A stretch of 64,000 nucleotides of DNA, from positions 9,486,001 through 9,550,000 of the forward strand of contig CP075496.1 of the NCBI GenBank assembly GCA_021613535.1, written 5' to 3'. The notes below the pieces were generated by a model. That model saw only the letters and a list, made by a program, of their open reading frames with translations. It had not been told where the DNA came from and did no database searches. A program made the translations under genes and the position numbers. Every line of letters starts with the position of its first letter. Position 1 is the first letter of the stretch. Source of the DNA: Adineta vaga. Lineage: Eukaryota > Rotifera. This document shows positions 1-11,838 of the stretch, in pieces.

Positions 1-3000
1 TCACTGTCAAATACCTCATTCGATAGGTAAAACAGGATTATTTTATAGAATGTAATACTTCTAATGATTTGTTTTAGGAATGAGATACACTACGATTATG
101 AATTGGATGTCGATATTAAAATTACAAATCGATTGAATGATGGTAGTTCATCTATCATTTATGAAGCAGAATGGATATCAATAGAGGAACGACCCATTAT
201 TGTTATCGAAAAGGAGGAAGAACTATCGAATTGCGAACAACTGGTTTATACAACATTCAAAGATCATCCACATATAATTCACACATTTGGATATGTTGGA
301 AATGATCATGGATCATGGATGATTTTACAAGAACGAGCACCACATGGTGATCTTCAAACATTATTAGAAAGTGGTCAATTCAATCCATCACCAGCTGTTC
401 TTCGCGAAATTTTCTTGCAAGTTATCAATGCAATGATAGCTATGGTTAAACATGAACTTGTACATGGTAATTTATGTTGTGCCAATATTCTCGTTTTTGA
501 TATGCATCCAACTGATCCTCGAAAGAATCATGTGAAATTAACTAATTTTACTTTAACTCATCGGATGGGTGGAAAACAAGTCGATAATGATCGACGATTA
601 CCAGTTCCAGTACGATATTGTGCACCTGAAATTCTTCGCAGTGCTGGTCAGTCATATTATTCAGAATATTCTGATACTTATTCAATGAGTGTACTTATGT
701 GGGAAGCATGGTCCAATGGAAAACGTCCATATCAGTCATCAACAACTAGTGGTGAAGTTCGTCAACGAAAATTAAATAACGAGAAATTAACAAGGCCAGT
801 AGTATGTGATTCACGAATTTGGCATATCATGTATTCTTGCTGGGGCAATTCACCAGAAGTTAGATATAAATTCGAAGATATGAAGCAGCTTTTATCTGCA
901 ATCGATCCAACGTAAGTAAAATAAATAATAAAGTCATTTTATGTTGTAATCTACAAAGTCTTCTTTCCAAGGTCTCTAGAAAATTATGAATATGAATTAG
1001 ATGTTAATGTCAGAAAAAAACATTCTCTTAATGGCATTAATGGAAGATTTTACGAAGCGAAATGTACATCATTAAAAAATCGACCGGTTATTCTAATCAT
1101 CATGAATAATGATGACGAAGAAAGAGAGGCATTATTATATGTTAAATTGAATTCATCAATTCGTATTGTTCACACATTTGGTTATGTTAAAAACAATCTT
1201 CATTCAGTTATGTTACTACAAGAGCGAGCGCCACACGGTAATCTTCAATCATTGTTACAAAATGGTAAATTTCAACCATCCGTAAATGTACTTCGAACAA
1301 TCTTCTTACAAATAGTTGATGCAATGATTTATATGACGAATCAACATATAATACACGGTGATTTACGCTGTGCTAATGTACTTGTTTTTCTAATGGATCC
1401 TAAAGAGCCCATTTCTAACTCTGTTAAATTAACGAATTTTCGTTTTTCTCGATTGGAAAGTGATAAAGTTACTAAAATTAGATTACCAGATGGTCCATTA
1501 CGTTATTTAGCTCCTGAAATCGTTTTAAATGGTAATGAATCCAATTATAGTGAATTATCGGATGTCTATTCAATGGGTTTATTGATGTGGGAAGCTTGTT
1601 CAAACGGACAAATACCTTATGGATCTCATACAAAAGATCGTGATATTCGAGAACAAAAAAAGAACGATATGAAATTAGTACAACCAAAACAATGTCCTAA
1701 TAATCTGTGGACGATTATTGGACATTGTTTACTATCGCAGCCTGAAACACGATATGAGTTTAAAGGAATACAAATCTGTCTGCAAAATCTCTTATATCAA
1801 CGTTGTCATCATTGTGATAATGATATTTCTGAGTATGAAATGAACGATCATCAGGTATGAATATGAAAATGTACTGCACTATTCTATATTTAATTTTGTT
1901 TAGAGAAATTGTATTTCACCGTTTTGTTCTTCCGATACTCCCAGGTTTATAAGCAATGACTGTTCCCTTTTATTCATTAACAGAAAGGTTTTGTTTTAGA
2001 GTAAAATCTACTGATAAAACACGACAAAAGCGTAAAAATGACGAAAGCCACGAAGATAAGAAAACAACTTTCGGAGTAAGTAAATAATTAACAATATCTC
2101 TAATTTTCAACTATCGTTTGTTTTAGTCACGACGTCCATCAAAACTACCGCACATTGACAGCCCTTCGTAAGTTCCATATGAATTTTTAAAAACGTTACA
2201 CGTAGAAATCGTCAAATAAAGCATCTCTCTTCACGAACAGCAATATATATTTAGAATAGCACGTCGAGGCGATTTCAATGATGGATATGAAGATGATGAG
2301 ATACGCACATATCATGTATATTTTATAGTCTCCTTTTTATCAATGTTAACATTCTGTTTTTTGTTATTCAGAAACCGCCGCCACCTATACAAATAACTGC
2401 GTAAGGTCATCATTTACCAATCGTGCATTCTTCTAAAGTTATTTTGATTAGATCTACTCCATATCCTGCATGCAAATATTGTAATGAAACATATCCACCC
2501 TTCCTTTTAGACGAACATCAAGTATGATGTACTCAATAACATTGTTTATTAAATCTTATTTTTCTTTTCAAGAGATTACATTGTCCACGAAAACCTTCTT
2601 CTGTTATTAAAAAAGAGTAATTTAATAATAGTCATGCAATCTTATTCTTTTCTTTCATCATATAGACCTCAACCATCTTATAGCAGATGTGTTCATTGTA
2701 GCAAACAATTTTTAAACGATGAATTAGCAAATCATCAGGTATAGAAAATAGTTATCCTTGTACTGATTTAATCTTTGTTTCTAAGCGTGCATGTCCATCA
2801 ATCATTGATCCTTTTTATCAATTCAAACCAAATGAACGACGAGATACATCGATTACACTTGTTAGTATTTCTCAGATACAGATTAGTCGATTGATTTCAC
2901 TGATATTTGTGTTCTTTTCTAGAAAACATCGACATCAACACAACCGTAAATATTTTTCTTTATCAAATGTTATTTTGTTGTTTTGATAAGTTACATTTTT

Positions 3001-3050
3001 CTTCTAGATCTCTTTGCAGTCGAATTCTTTCATGCTTCTCTTGTTGCTAA
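1..3050 (+). CDS. Tandem pseudokinase with C2HC zinc fingers and Cys-Cys tail (5' partial)
   Basis: Exons that join in phase: <1..26, 78..911, 972..1854, 1904..1944, 2000..2075, 2127..2167, 2255..2315, 2372..2400, 2452..2521, 2573..2616, 2666..2738, 2786..2860, 2923..2945, 3008..3050; the 5' end lies outside the window. Exons 78..911 and 972..1854 each encode one tyrosine-kinase-like domain. Both keep the APE motif (YCAPEI; YLAPEI) and the helix-F motif (SDTYSMSVLMWEAWSNGK; SDVYSMGLLMWEACSNGQ). The beta-3 lysine is absent in both, DFG reads TNF in both, and the catalytic loop is HGN in domain 1 and HGD in domain 2. Both are therefore predicted pseudokinases. Three C2HC fingers follow (CHHC, CKYC, CVHC, each with an HQ and a final Cys). 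The protein ends SCFSCC, a plausible lipidation site. The domain calls are strong; the role is unknown and could be scaffolding at a membrane. Confidence 0.8.
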
Positions 3051-3266
3051 CGATATATTTTCTTTCCATACTATTTATTTATTAATATAATTATTCGTTT
3101 TCTTGGTATTTTCCTTCAAAATACATTGCAAGCTTAGTTATCAATCATGATATTGATCTGATATACTTTGGTTTTTTTTCTATTATTTTGAGTTTAAAAA
3201 CAAATTTCCAAAAAATCGTATATGAAATCGTTCGACTTGCATTGTAGAGTTCATAAACATTCAAAT

Positions 3267-6200
3267 TTATAAAACTTGCTTTTCATGTTCTTTCATGTAG
3301 ATGTCTTGTGCCTGTTTAATTGCACCCAACTGCTCAGCGACTTCTTTCATAGCACTACTTTCTCTTATATGTGAATATATACTCGATAAATCGATAGATA
3401 TCTTGTTTGATTTATAAACGCTTCGTTTATTTTTATATTTTTCCAATAAATCATTGAGAACTTGATGCAATTTTGAATTAATATCATTTTGATTTTCTTC
3501 ATAGCTGCATAGTTGGCTTTCTTCGTTAATCATTCGTTTCAATGCAGACACGACTGGATCATTGTTCTGAACATTTTCATTAGTCGATGCATAGATCTGA
3601 GCAAACTCTAATAATGATTCTGTCAATTGTTTAATAGTCTTTTGTAGTTCATTCACAAATTCTTTCGGTGGTTTTTGAATCGATTGGTAATCTAGGGTAT
3701 ATTTTATTTCTCCATGTTTGTTCTTTGAACATCCGCAGTCGTTACACTTATCTGTTAATATATGTATATCATCTGGTAGAATCAACACACCATTAAATTG
3801 TTTAGGAGTTCGTTCACATTGATAACATATAGCTGATGAATATTGAACAGCAAAAGAAGAGAGTTTAATAAACATGTCATACGATTCTTCTTGAAATAAG
3901 ATGATATTTCGAATGCAGTTTCGTACAGTTTCTAATAAAGGACGAATTATTTCATTGATTTTAAATTGAACATGTTCGATAGACTGCCATTTCTCTTCCA
4001 TTATAGGCTCAAGATCTTCACAAATATAATGAATGAAACGCTTGGATTCGGTTGTTGAAGGTAACCAACTCTTTTCATATTCTTCCCTTTCAAATGCATC
4101 AAATTCGATTCCATTGTTTAATGCAATTAAGTATCGAAACGATTCACTATCAAAACAGAATGTGTTGGATTTCAGAAAACGAACACCGTTCATCGGAAGT
4201 TTATTGATCATTTCTCGTAGCAAAGGGGCCGTATTTCCAGGCGCAAAAAAAGTTGATCGTGTATGTGTAAAACAAAACACTACATTCTTATATACATTTT
4301 CACCAATAAAGCTAAATAAATGAGTGAAATACGATCGGAGAATAATATTTAATCTTGATTCATTTGGTTTCAGAAGAATACAGATGGCATTCAAGTGTGA
4401 TAGATTGTTAATAAACGATAAAATATGTTGCATATTAAGGTCATCTTGATCGATGCCACGTGTATCATTCATACCAGGAGTATCAATTATTCGCAGTTTC
4501 GTTCGAGAATCAATAGGAAATAGATATGATCTACAATGTTGTGTGACTGATTGACCAGGATGATGATGATCTTCATTCGCATCGTCGTCACCAAATGTTA
4601 CCATGTGTTCTTCGAATTGATCACCTACTGAAAGAGGAAATGAAACAGGCATAACTACGTGTGGTGAATTGGAACGAGCCTCTTGAAGAGTTTCGAACGC
4701 ATGATAGTTGACGAGTGCATTGATAAAAGTAGATTTTCCGACTCCGGAAGTGCCAAGAAGTAAAATATTGACGTACTTAATATCTTGTGTATGTGAAGCT
4801 CTTTGTCGGCGCTGTTCTCTTGCTGCACTGTTCAAATTTGCTGCTGTACTTGGAACTGTTGTTGGGCGGCTGTATTTCCTCTCATGACGTGACGATTCTA
4901 ATGTTGATGCGGGCGTTACTTGTAATGACTCTGCTATATGTTTTTGTTCTCGTGTTGTTAGAAATTTATCGGTAGAAATAGATGCATTCGTAGAGTAGTT
5001 TTCCATGCCTTTAAATTCTTCATTCGATACGATTGCATTTTCATGCATTGATTGAATCAAAGATTCTGACTCATTTGAAATAAGATTTTTAGCCACCGAC
5101 TGCTTGGATTTTCGAGGACGCGGTTCTGGTTTTTGAGTATGTAATACTATGGTATTTAATTCATCAGTTGAATTTGCTGACTGCTCGGATTTTTCTAATT
5201 GTGAAGTTGTAGTTTCGACGATTGTTTGCATTGATGCACTCAATGTATTGAGCGATTCGCTATCTTCTTTAATTTCTTGGTTTTCTAAAAGACTACTATC
5301 AGTAGTTTTCACGATTTCTGAAGACTCAGAGAGAGATTTATCTTTTTCAACTCGTACGGGTGGTAAATTAATCGTTTCTCCGTAATCTTGAGATTTGGTG
5401 TCTGATAGTTGTCTAGTTCTTGTAGTTAACGGTGAATGATGTTTGATCGTGTGATTCTCTGTTTCAAGCAACATTACCTTCACTTCAGATAAAGGACATG
5501 ATGAATAAGAAAAATCAGCATAGAAAAAAATTCTCGAAGTATTGCTTTCACGTCCATTTATCCAACTCTTATAGGACTTGTGCCACGCTGATATAGGTCT
5601 GTTTGAATTCATCAGTTGAACAGAATACCAAATAAGAATTGTTCTTTTCAAGTACCTTCAACAAAATTGTTTTCAAATCATCTAGTGCTGAAATATCGTA
5701 TTTTTCCATATTCAAATATTCGATATTTTCATTCTTGAGTTCTTGAATTAACTGTAGTTTTTCGATCAAAAAGTGGATTTGTTTCATAGTATCATTAGTT
5801 TTCTCTTGCAGCGTAACGACGATAGATTGTTGTTCCATCTTTCCACATCGAATATTGAGTATCAATTGACTAATCTGTTTGATTGTATCTGAGTACATTT
5901 CTTCTATGTTAGCAATATGTTTCTGAATGATATTATTATTTTGTTTTTTAAGTTGTGTTTCCAATGTATGCTTTACTTTGGATAATAGTAGAACGTGTTG
6001 CTTAATGAATTTTACAGTTTCTGGTTCTAGAGGAATATGTTTTGCTTTTTCCTTAGGGTATGATAAATAAAACCAGTTGATTGGACGAAGGGTGTAGTAT
6101 AGTGGACGATATTCGTATGGTGTTGCTTCATTTCAATTGTTTTCCTACAAATACTATACAAGTCCTCAACTTTTTTCAGGTCTGTTATATTGGAAAACAC

Positions 6201-6869
6201 TTTTGAGATAGTAATTTTATTAAGTAAGACTATCTCTTCGTTGGATAAGTGAAGTTTTTTGTCAACCATTTCCTTTTCTATTCGATCGAGTAGTTGATCA
6301 AGTATTTGATGGTCACCAGAAGGAAGTTCTAATGCAACAAATACATAAATTCCTAACTTAATGGAAGAAATAATGTGAGTAGCAGTAATATCAGGTATAT
6401 CGTGTGATATATCTTTCATAACCATGTTTGGATCATTCGGAAGGTTTTTTTGTTGATCGGAATAATAATAATAGAAGTATCGTGTGTTTCCAGTATTCGG
6501 AAACGAATAGTTAACCAGAGAACCGATTTCTTCTTCAGATACAATTTCTAAACTCACATTCAACCATATTTCATCACTTATACCAATCCTACTGAATAGT
6601 TGTTCAGTATCAAATGTATCACCTTTGATTATAAAACAATCCACTGTTTTGTGTAATTTACATGATTGAACTGCGTGATGACTTCGCAGTATTGTCGGAA
6701 GCACAGAATCTCTTCGTACATCGTAAGGACAACCAAGATTGCCAGACAGATTAATAGCTAGACGATCTGCGAAATGATGATTTAACGCAGCTGCTGAAGC
6801 ACTTGACGGTCTTGAAGAATGCGATGTCTGTGGTCGGAAGTTCTGAGTTAATCTGCGATTGCTATTCAT
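3267..6869 (-). CDS. SNTX-type N-terminal domain plus AIG1/septin-like GTPase, with two frame breaks
   Basis: Three overlapping reading frames look like one gene. The N-terminal part (start taken at 6869, MNSNRRLTQN) has LGCPYDVRRDSVLP and THIISSIKLGIYVFVALE, resembling the stonustoxin-type (SNTX, MACPF-like) domain of many non-venom animal proteins. A helical segment follows (about 5650-6120), then a Ser/Thr-rich linker. The C-terminal frame (3267..5651) holds a GTPase: P-loop LLLGTSGVGKSTFINAL, G3 IIDTPGMNDTRGIDQ, then a FCFTHTRSTF segment. A Cys-rich patch (CYQC, CNDCGC) and coiled coil end it. Frames change near 6131-6135 and between about 5570 and 5650; each break is consistent with one base, so this is a decayed gene or an assembly error. 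Similar SNTX-GTPase fusions occur in fish and invertebrates. Domain homology does not make it a toxin. Confidence 0.6.
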
Positions 6870-7990
6870 CCTAAATAGACATTCAAGAAAGATGAAATTT
6901 GTGCTAAATAATTGGCAATAGTTATAGACGCTCATACTTGCATTTGTATTTCAAGCATGTGCTCTACTTTTAGTTACGTTAGTCTTATATGATAAAGATT
7001 CACGTACTAACATACATTACTTACTTGCACAATTTTTCACCACGTGATCTGATGTGTGAGTGTTTTCAAAAGTTGCGTTTGATTTCTGTAATACCAGTAA
7101 CGTTGGTAAAAGAGTGAGGTAAGTAAGAAAAGAAAAAGAAAAATGCAGAAAAGACTTCTACACAATGTGTGTTACTATAGACAAAAGGGGGCGAAGAAGA
7201 AAAAAAGAGAAAATTGTAAAACGAAACATTTTACTATTTTATTATTACATTCTCTACATCCATATCGTTTCTGTGAGTATATTTGACTAAAATAAGAAAT
7301 AAATAGACAATGTGTTTAGTCGAAATAATTAGACTGTTAAACTCCAGTTGTAATTGTAAATTTATCGTTTGATGAAGAAGCGTTTTTATCTATAGTTGAA
7401 AGTATGTCGTAAGAGTGTATCGCATTTTAATATGCTTGCCTAAAAAAAAGAACAAATATTCACATATGGAGAATATTATTTACCTTTTAGAGATCGATGC
7501 ACGTTTACTAACGAAACTGAACCAATAAAATAAACTGTTTAATACTTTTGCTCGATATCAAATTTAATTTCAAATAAAGATCAATTATAAGATTGATTCA
7601 ATTTTATTTATATAATTTAAGATAAAGAAATTCTCTAATATATAAAACAATAACAGTAGTGTGTTATTTTTAACAGCTGTTTCATCGAAAAGTAATTCAC
7701 ACTTTTCCATCTCAATCACATCACCTGCTATATTCACACGGATCTACATTCACAACAGGATCATGAACAAATCTTAAGTAATAATAAAATGGACCTTCAA
7801 ATTCATGCATGAGAAAAACAACGAATAATGTACAAATTATTCATTATTTTAGTAGCATAAAAATTGAGTATTATATTAATTTGGTTAGAAGAACATATGA
7901 TCGTACAATGAACGTTTAGAGCTACAAATTCAAAACTTACACAAGAGTAATTCGCTACACATGTGTCAACAGTATGTTAAACAAAATAGA
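6870..7990. other. Intergenic, no gene seen
   Basis: About 1.1 kb of AT-rich sequence between the GTPase gene and the first 7TM receptor gene. It has many stop codons on both strands and no conserved motif that I recognise. It should contain the promoter of the GTPase gene at its left edge. Confidence 0.5.
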
Positions 7991-8935
7991 TTATGTCATA
8001 GTTCCGATTCCGATTGTATTTGATGGTCTTTTGATTCGCCTAATTTGTTTCAACAACCATTTTTTGAAATCAGGTACCAACCCAATACATAACCACGGAA
8101 GAAGAAGACTAATAAGATATGTTAGATCTGATATATAATCTTCTTGGATTCCATATACAGATTCTGATGGAACTATCTGTTGCATCAAACCACTAATTAT
8201 ACTAGGTAACCATGCAATCAAATAAAGACATGAGATACTCAATAGTTGTAATGTCATTCGACGTTGTTTCACCCACGAAACGCTCTGTTGTCGACGTAGC
8301 TTTTGTCGAATTACTCGGACGATCAATGCAACATTTCCTATAATAATCACAACGACAGGCAAACCAGTATTTACAATCCAATCAAACGTTGCAAGAATCT
8401 GATCGTTTGAAAGATAACATGTCTTGTCACCGCACATGTTCAATGTGAAATTCCATTGTGTATCGTCACATGGATAGAAGACAACTGTGGCAAGATAAAA
8501 TATCATAGGATAAGTGATACCAAGCAAGAGTGGTAAATAATAATAGATATATTTGTTGAAACGTATTCGTAAAGTGATGAAATGAAAAACAAGCGTATGC
8601 CGTTGAATAGACATTATTGCTACTATGGATGCACTCGCACAATCTAAAGTGGATTCAACATACATCCATAGTTTACAGTATGTACTGGTTTCTGGACTGA
8701 TACGTCCAAGACGAAAGAAATGAATGACCATAGGCATGTTGATTGATAGTTGAATAAAGTTAACTATGAGTAGAACTAGTAGTGCTTGATGTTGAAGTTT
8801 TTGAAGATGGATACGATTGGTAATGAAAAACACGAAAATAAGAAGAGAGAATAGAATTGCAGGGGCTTCTAATGAACTAGCGACAATAAATTTGGTTCGA
8901 TGAATTAGACGTTCGCTAACTCCTAGTGGTTCCAT
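7991..8935 (-). CDS. Rhodopsin-like 7TM receptor, copy A
   Basis: Intronless 314-residue ORF with seven hydrophobic segments and almost no tail. TM1 covers about residues 16-40, TM2 about 50-72 (LLVLLIVNFIQLSINMPM). The Cys at the TM3 start (STYCKLW) and Cys in extracellular loop 2 (FYPCDDTQW) can form the usual disulfide. The DRY position reads IQRH. TM6 has LYLIAWLPSI and TM7 ends LPWLCIGLVP. Ligand unknown; it belongs to the large bdelloid set of small peptide-receptor-like GPCRs. Copy B lies head-to-tail 1.3 kb away and is nearly identical over TM1-TM5, and a more diverged copy of the same length is at 43324. A basic stretch before TM6 (RQKLRRQQSVSWVKQRR) is shared by copies A and B. Confidence 0.85.
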   Translation of the reverse strand: MEPLGVSERLIHRTKFIVASSLEAPAILFSLLIFVFFITNRIHLQKLQHQALLVLLIVNFIQLSINMPMVIHFFRLGRISPETSTYCKLWMYVESTLDCASASIVAIMSIQRHTLVFHFITLRIRFNKYIYYYLPLLLGITYPMIFYLATVVFYPCDDTQWNFTLNMCGDKTCYLSNDQILATFDWIVNTGLPVVVIIIGNVALIVRVIRQKLRRQQSVSWVKQRRMTLQLLSISCLYLIAWLPSIISGLMQQIVPSESVYGIQEDYISDLTYLISLLLPWLCIGLVPDFKKWLLKQIRRIKRPSNTIGIGTMT

Positions 8936-10253
8936 GTAGACAATGATAGTTTTTGGAAAAATGAATTATACTTCAACGGCTTCTAGATATCTTCATACTA
9001 AACATAATCTAGTGTTTTCAGGGATGTGTTCCTTTCCTCTTGTCTTGAATCAACTTCTTGATGTTCATTTTTGTTCTCCGCATATAAGATATTGTGAGAA
9101 TAGCCGGAAAACAGGCGACGTGATGTGCGCAGAAGTTTAATAAAGACCACTGTCAGAGTTTTAGAATATGCTCTGTATAGGTGAGAGCCTTCTTTCAAAA
9201 GTATCGCAATATGTGGTAATGACCGAGTGTCTATATTTGGTCGGATGTGAACGATGCTTTTTAAAAATAACCGTTGAATGTGATAAAAGAAATGATTAAT
9301 ATTTATAATGAACTTTATTATAATACTTTTTTCTCTGCCACGAACTGTCATTTTAATTCTCTTTAGTAATATCTCCTCTGTTCAACGTCATCTAATTGTC
9401 TCAAAGGCATTCATTACAAGATTTGAACTTGAATTAAAAAAGTGAAGTTCTATACATGAACAGTATTCAAATTTCTTTATGAAACGTATGAACAAACTTC
9501 TTATTTTAATTATCGAACGATGATTGTGATCGAAATGGTCACAGCATTCCTACGACGCAAGCTCAATATCGTATATTAGAGTGCGAACAGATACTATAAT
9601 AACAACATTCTATTTGAGTTTATAAAAGAATAGATAGAAGAATATCTGTGATTTTCACAGCAGATGTATTTTTATAATAAACTATGTATTATAAAATAGA
9701 ATGGGATAATTAGTAAGATAGTATAGATAATTGTCATGTCGTCAAGAGCAGTTTTTTCAAATATCGAACATTTATTTATTACTGAAGGTTATTAAGTTGC
9801 TCCTCACTTTCTCTTTCTATGTGGAGTAAAAAATAAATGTTCAGATAAAACAAAAGAACAGAAACCTTTTGACTTATTTTAACTGATGATTGAAATAGGT
9901 AGTTAATTCTGTGTATATCCGATATTGTCAACTTCTATTTCACTGTATATCAATATTCAATTTGTACTTTCTTTACAATGATTTATGATTATATCTTTAC
10001 ACAATAACTATCATTTAATCTATATTCAACTGCTTTTATACAACTTCATATTGGACCCAATCATTCATACTGCTACTATGTATTTATCATATGACAACTG
10101 CAAATGAATATAGCATAGTAATATACATATATTCTCTAGCCACATTATGCGTTATGAGATGGCATATCAATTAATTACCTTGATAGATATAACTATCAAA
10201 ATTTCCAAAATAGAGTTATCTTGAAAAATATATGATACAAGAAACAAAACATA
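8936..10253. other. Intergenic between duplicate receptors
   Basis: About 1.3 kb with no convincing gene. Short ORFs at 8943..9140 (+) and 8998..9351 (-) have no protein-like features. The duplicated receptor copies do not visibly share this flank, so the duplication either excluded it or is old enough for it to have diverged. Confidence 0.5.
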
Positions 10254-11198
10254 TTAAGTCATAGTTCCAACTCCGATTGTATTTGGTGGTCTTTTGATTC
10301 GCCGAATTTGCTTCAACAACCATTTTTCAAAGTTAGATATCAATCCAATGCATAACCACGGAAGAAGAAAACTAATTAGATATGTTAGATCTGATATATA
10401 ATCTTCTTGAATTTCATATACGTAGTTTGATGGTTCGAACTGTTGTATTACACTGGTAACTACAGTTGGTGACCAAGTAATTAGATAAAGACATGAGATA
10501 CTCAGTAATTGTAATGTCATTCGACGTTGTTTTACCCACGAAACGCTCTGTTGTCGACGTAGCTTTTGTCGAATTACTCGAATAATCAATGTAGCATTTC
10601 CTATAATAATCACAACGACAGGCAAACCAGTATTTACAATCCAATCAAACGTTGCAAGAATCTGATCGTTTGAAAAAAAACATGTCGTGTCACCGCACAT
10701 GTTCAATGTGAAATTCCATTGTGTATCGTCACATGGATAGAAGACAACTGTGGCAAGATAAAATATCATAGGATAAGTGATACCAAGCAAGAGTGGTAAA
10801 TAGTAATAGATATATTTGTTGAAACGTATTCGTAAAGTGTTGGCATGGAAAACAAGTATATGTCGTTGAATAGACATTATTGCTGTCAATAATACACTTG
10901 CACAATCTAAAGTGAATTCAACATACATCCATAGTTTACAGTATGTACTGGTTTCTGGACTGATACGTCCAAGACGAAGGAAATGAATGACCATAGGCAT
11001 GTTGATTGATAGTTGAATAAAGTTAACTATGAGTAGAACTAGTAGTGCTTGATGTTGAAGTTTCTGAAGATGGATACGATTGGTAATGAAAAACATGAAA
11101 ATAAGAAGAGAGAATAGAATTGCTGGAATTTGTAATATTAATGCAATAATAAATTTGATCCGATGGACGGTATAGTTGATATCTGTCAAGATTTTCAT
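10254..11198 (-). CDS. Rhodopsin-like 7TM receptor, copy B
   Basis: Intronless 314-residue ORF, start MKILTDINYTVHRIKF. It has the same architecture as copy A: TM3 Cys (STYCKLW), loop-2 Cys (FYPCDDTQW), SIQRH at the DRY position, the RQKLRRQQSVSWVKQRR loop and the RRIKRPPNTIG tail. Differences from copy A concentrate at the N-terminus, TM3 (SVLLTA versus SASIVA), TM6 (LYLITWSPTV) and the last extracellular loop. These are surfaces expected to face ligand. It is a tandem duplicate in the same orientation with no frame damage, so both copies look functional. Confidence 0.85.
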   Translation of the reverse strand: MKILTDINYTVHRIKFIIALILQIPAILFSLLIFMFFITNRIHLQKLQHQALLVLLIVNFIQLSINMPMVIHFLRLGRISPETSTYCKLWMYVEFTLDCASVLLTAIMSIQRHILVFHANTLRIRFNKYIYYYLPLLLGITYPMIFYLATVVFYPCDDTQWNFTLNMCGDTTCFFSNDQILATFDWIVNTGLPVVVIIIGNATLIIRVIRQKLRRQQSVSWVKQRRMTLQLLSISCLYLITWSPTVVTSVIQQFEPSNYVYEIQEDYISDLTYLISFLLPWLCIGLISNFEKWLLKQIRRIKRPPNTIGVGTMT

Positions 11199-11317
11199 GT
11201 CGAAGATATGAATCTATGAATGCAATGAATGTAATCATAAGCTTTTTGACATATTTTTAATCTAAAGATACTAATGCTATATTCTGACTGTCGTGCTCAT
11301 TTCCTTTCCTCTCATTT

Positions 11318-11349
<32 letters not shown>

Positions 11350-11838
11350 TGAGATAGAAATTTCATTTGTAAGAAAAATTAACAAGAATGAAGATGCTAA
11401 ATATCCGAATCAGCATGCGTTACTACAGAAAACAAAAAAGGACAAGGTTTTTTCGACTTTACATGGTATTTTCATGAAATGGGATCTTTGATATGAGTAT
11501 CAGCACTTGATCCGTATATATAATGCCTAAATGATCTCATTTTAAATGAAAGAAATATGATAGAAGTTGTTTCTTCAGACAGATACCTTGAAGATTTGAG
11601 ATCTATAAAAACCAATAAGAAACCTCTAAGTTAAAGAATTTCTTGTTTCTTACATATAGTTATATCCAATAAATCCAGGTCATTTTTCGTATAGAATTCT
11701 TCGTCGGCTGTTGATCTCTATTTGTATTACACACATGGACGATATCGAATATTTATATATAATATAAAACAATTATATAAAAAAATTACAGAGAAATATT
11801 TTTCCTCACGATAAAAAAAAAGAATCGTTCGATTTGTT
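11199..11838. other. Intergenic with tetranucleotide repeat
   Basis: About 640 bp upstream of receptor copy B and downstream of the MFS gene. Apart from the TTTC-type microsatellite listed separately, nothing is recognised. Confidence 0.5.
11315..11350. repeat. (TTTC)n microsatellite
   Basis: An uninterrupted run of about nine tetranucleotide units lies just upstream of receptor copy B, within its likely promoter. Length polymorphism is likely. Confidence 0.9.

Noticed and set aside
3267-6869. Calling the SNTX-like gene a venom toxin
   Set aside because: The domain is widespread in non-venomous animals; fusion to a GTPase and lack of a signal peptide argue for an intracellular role.
8943-9351. 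ORFs of 65 and 117 residues on both strands
   Set aside because: Overlapping, random composition, no domain or start context; treated as chance in intergenic DNA.
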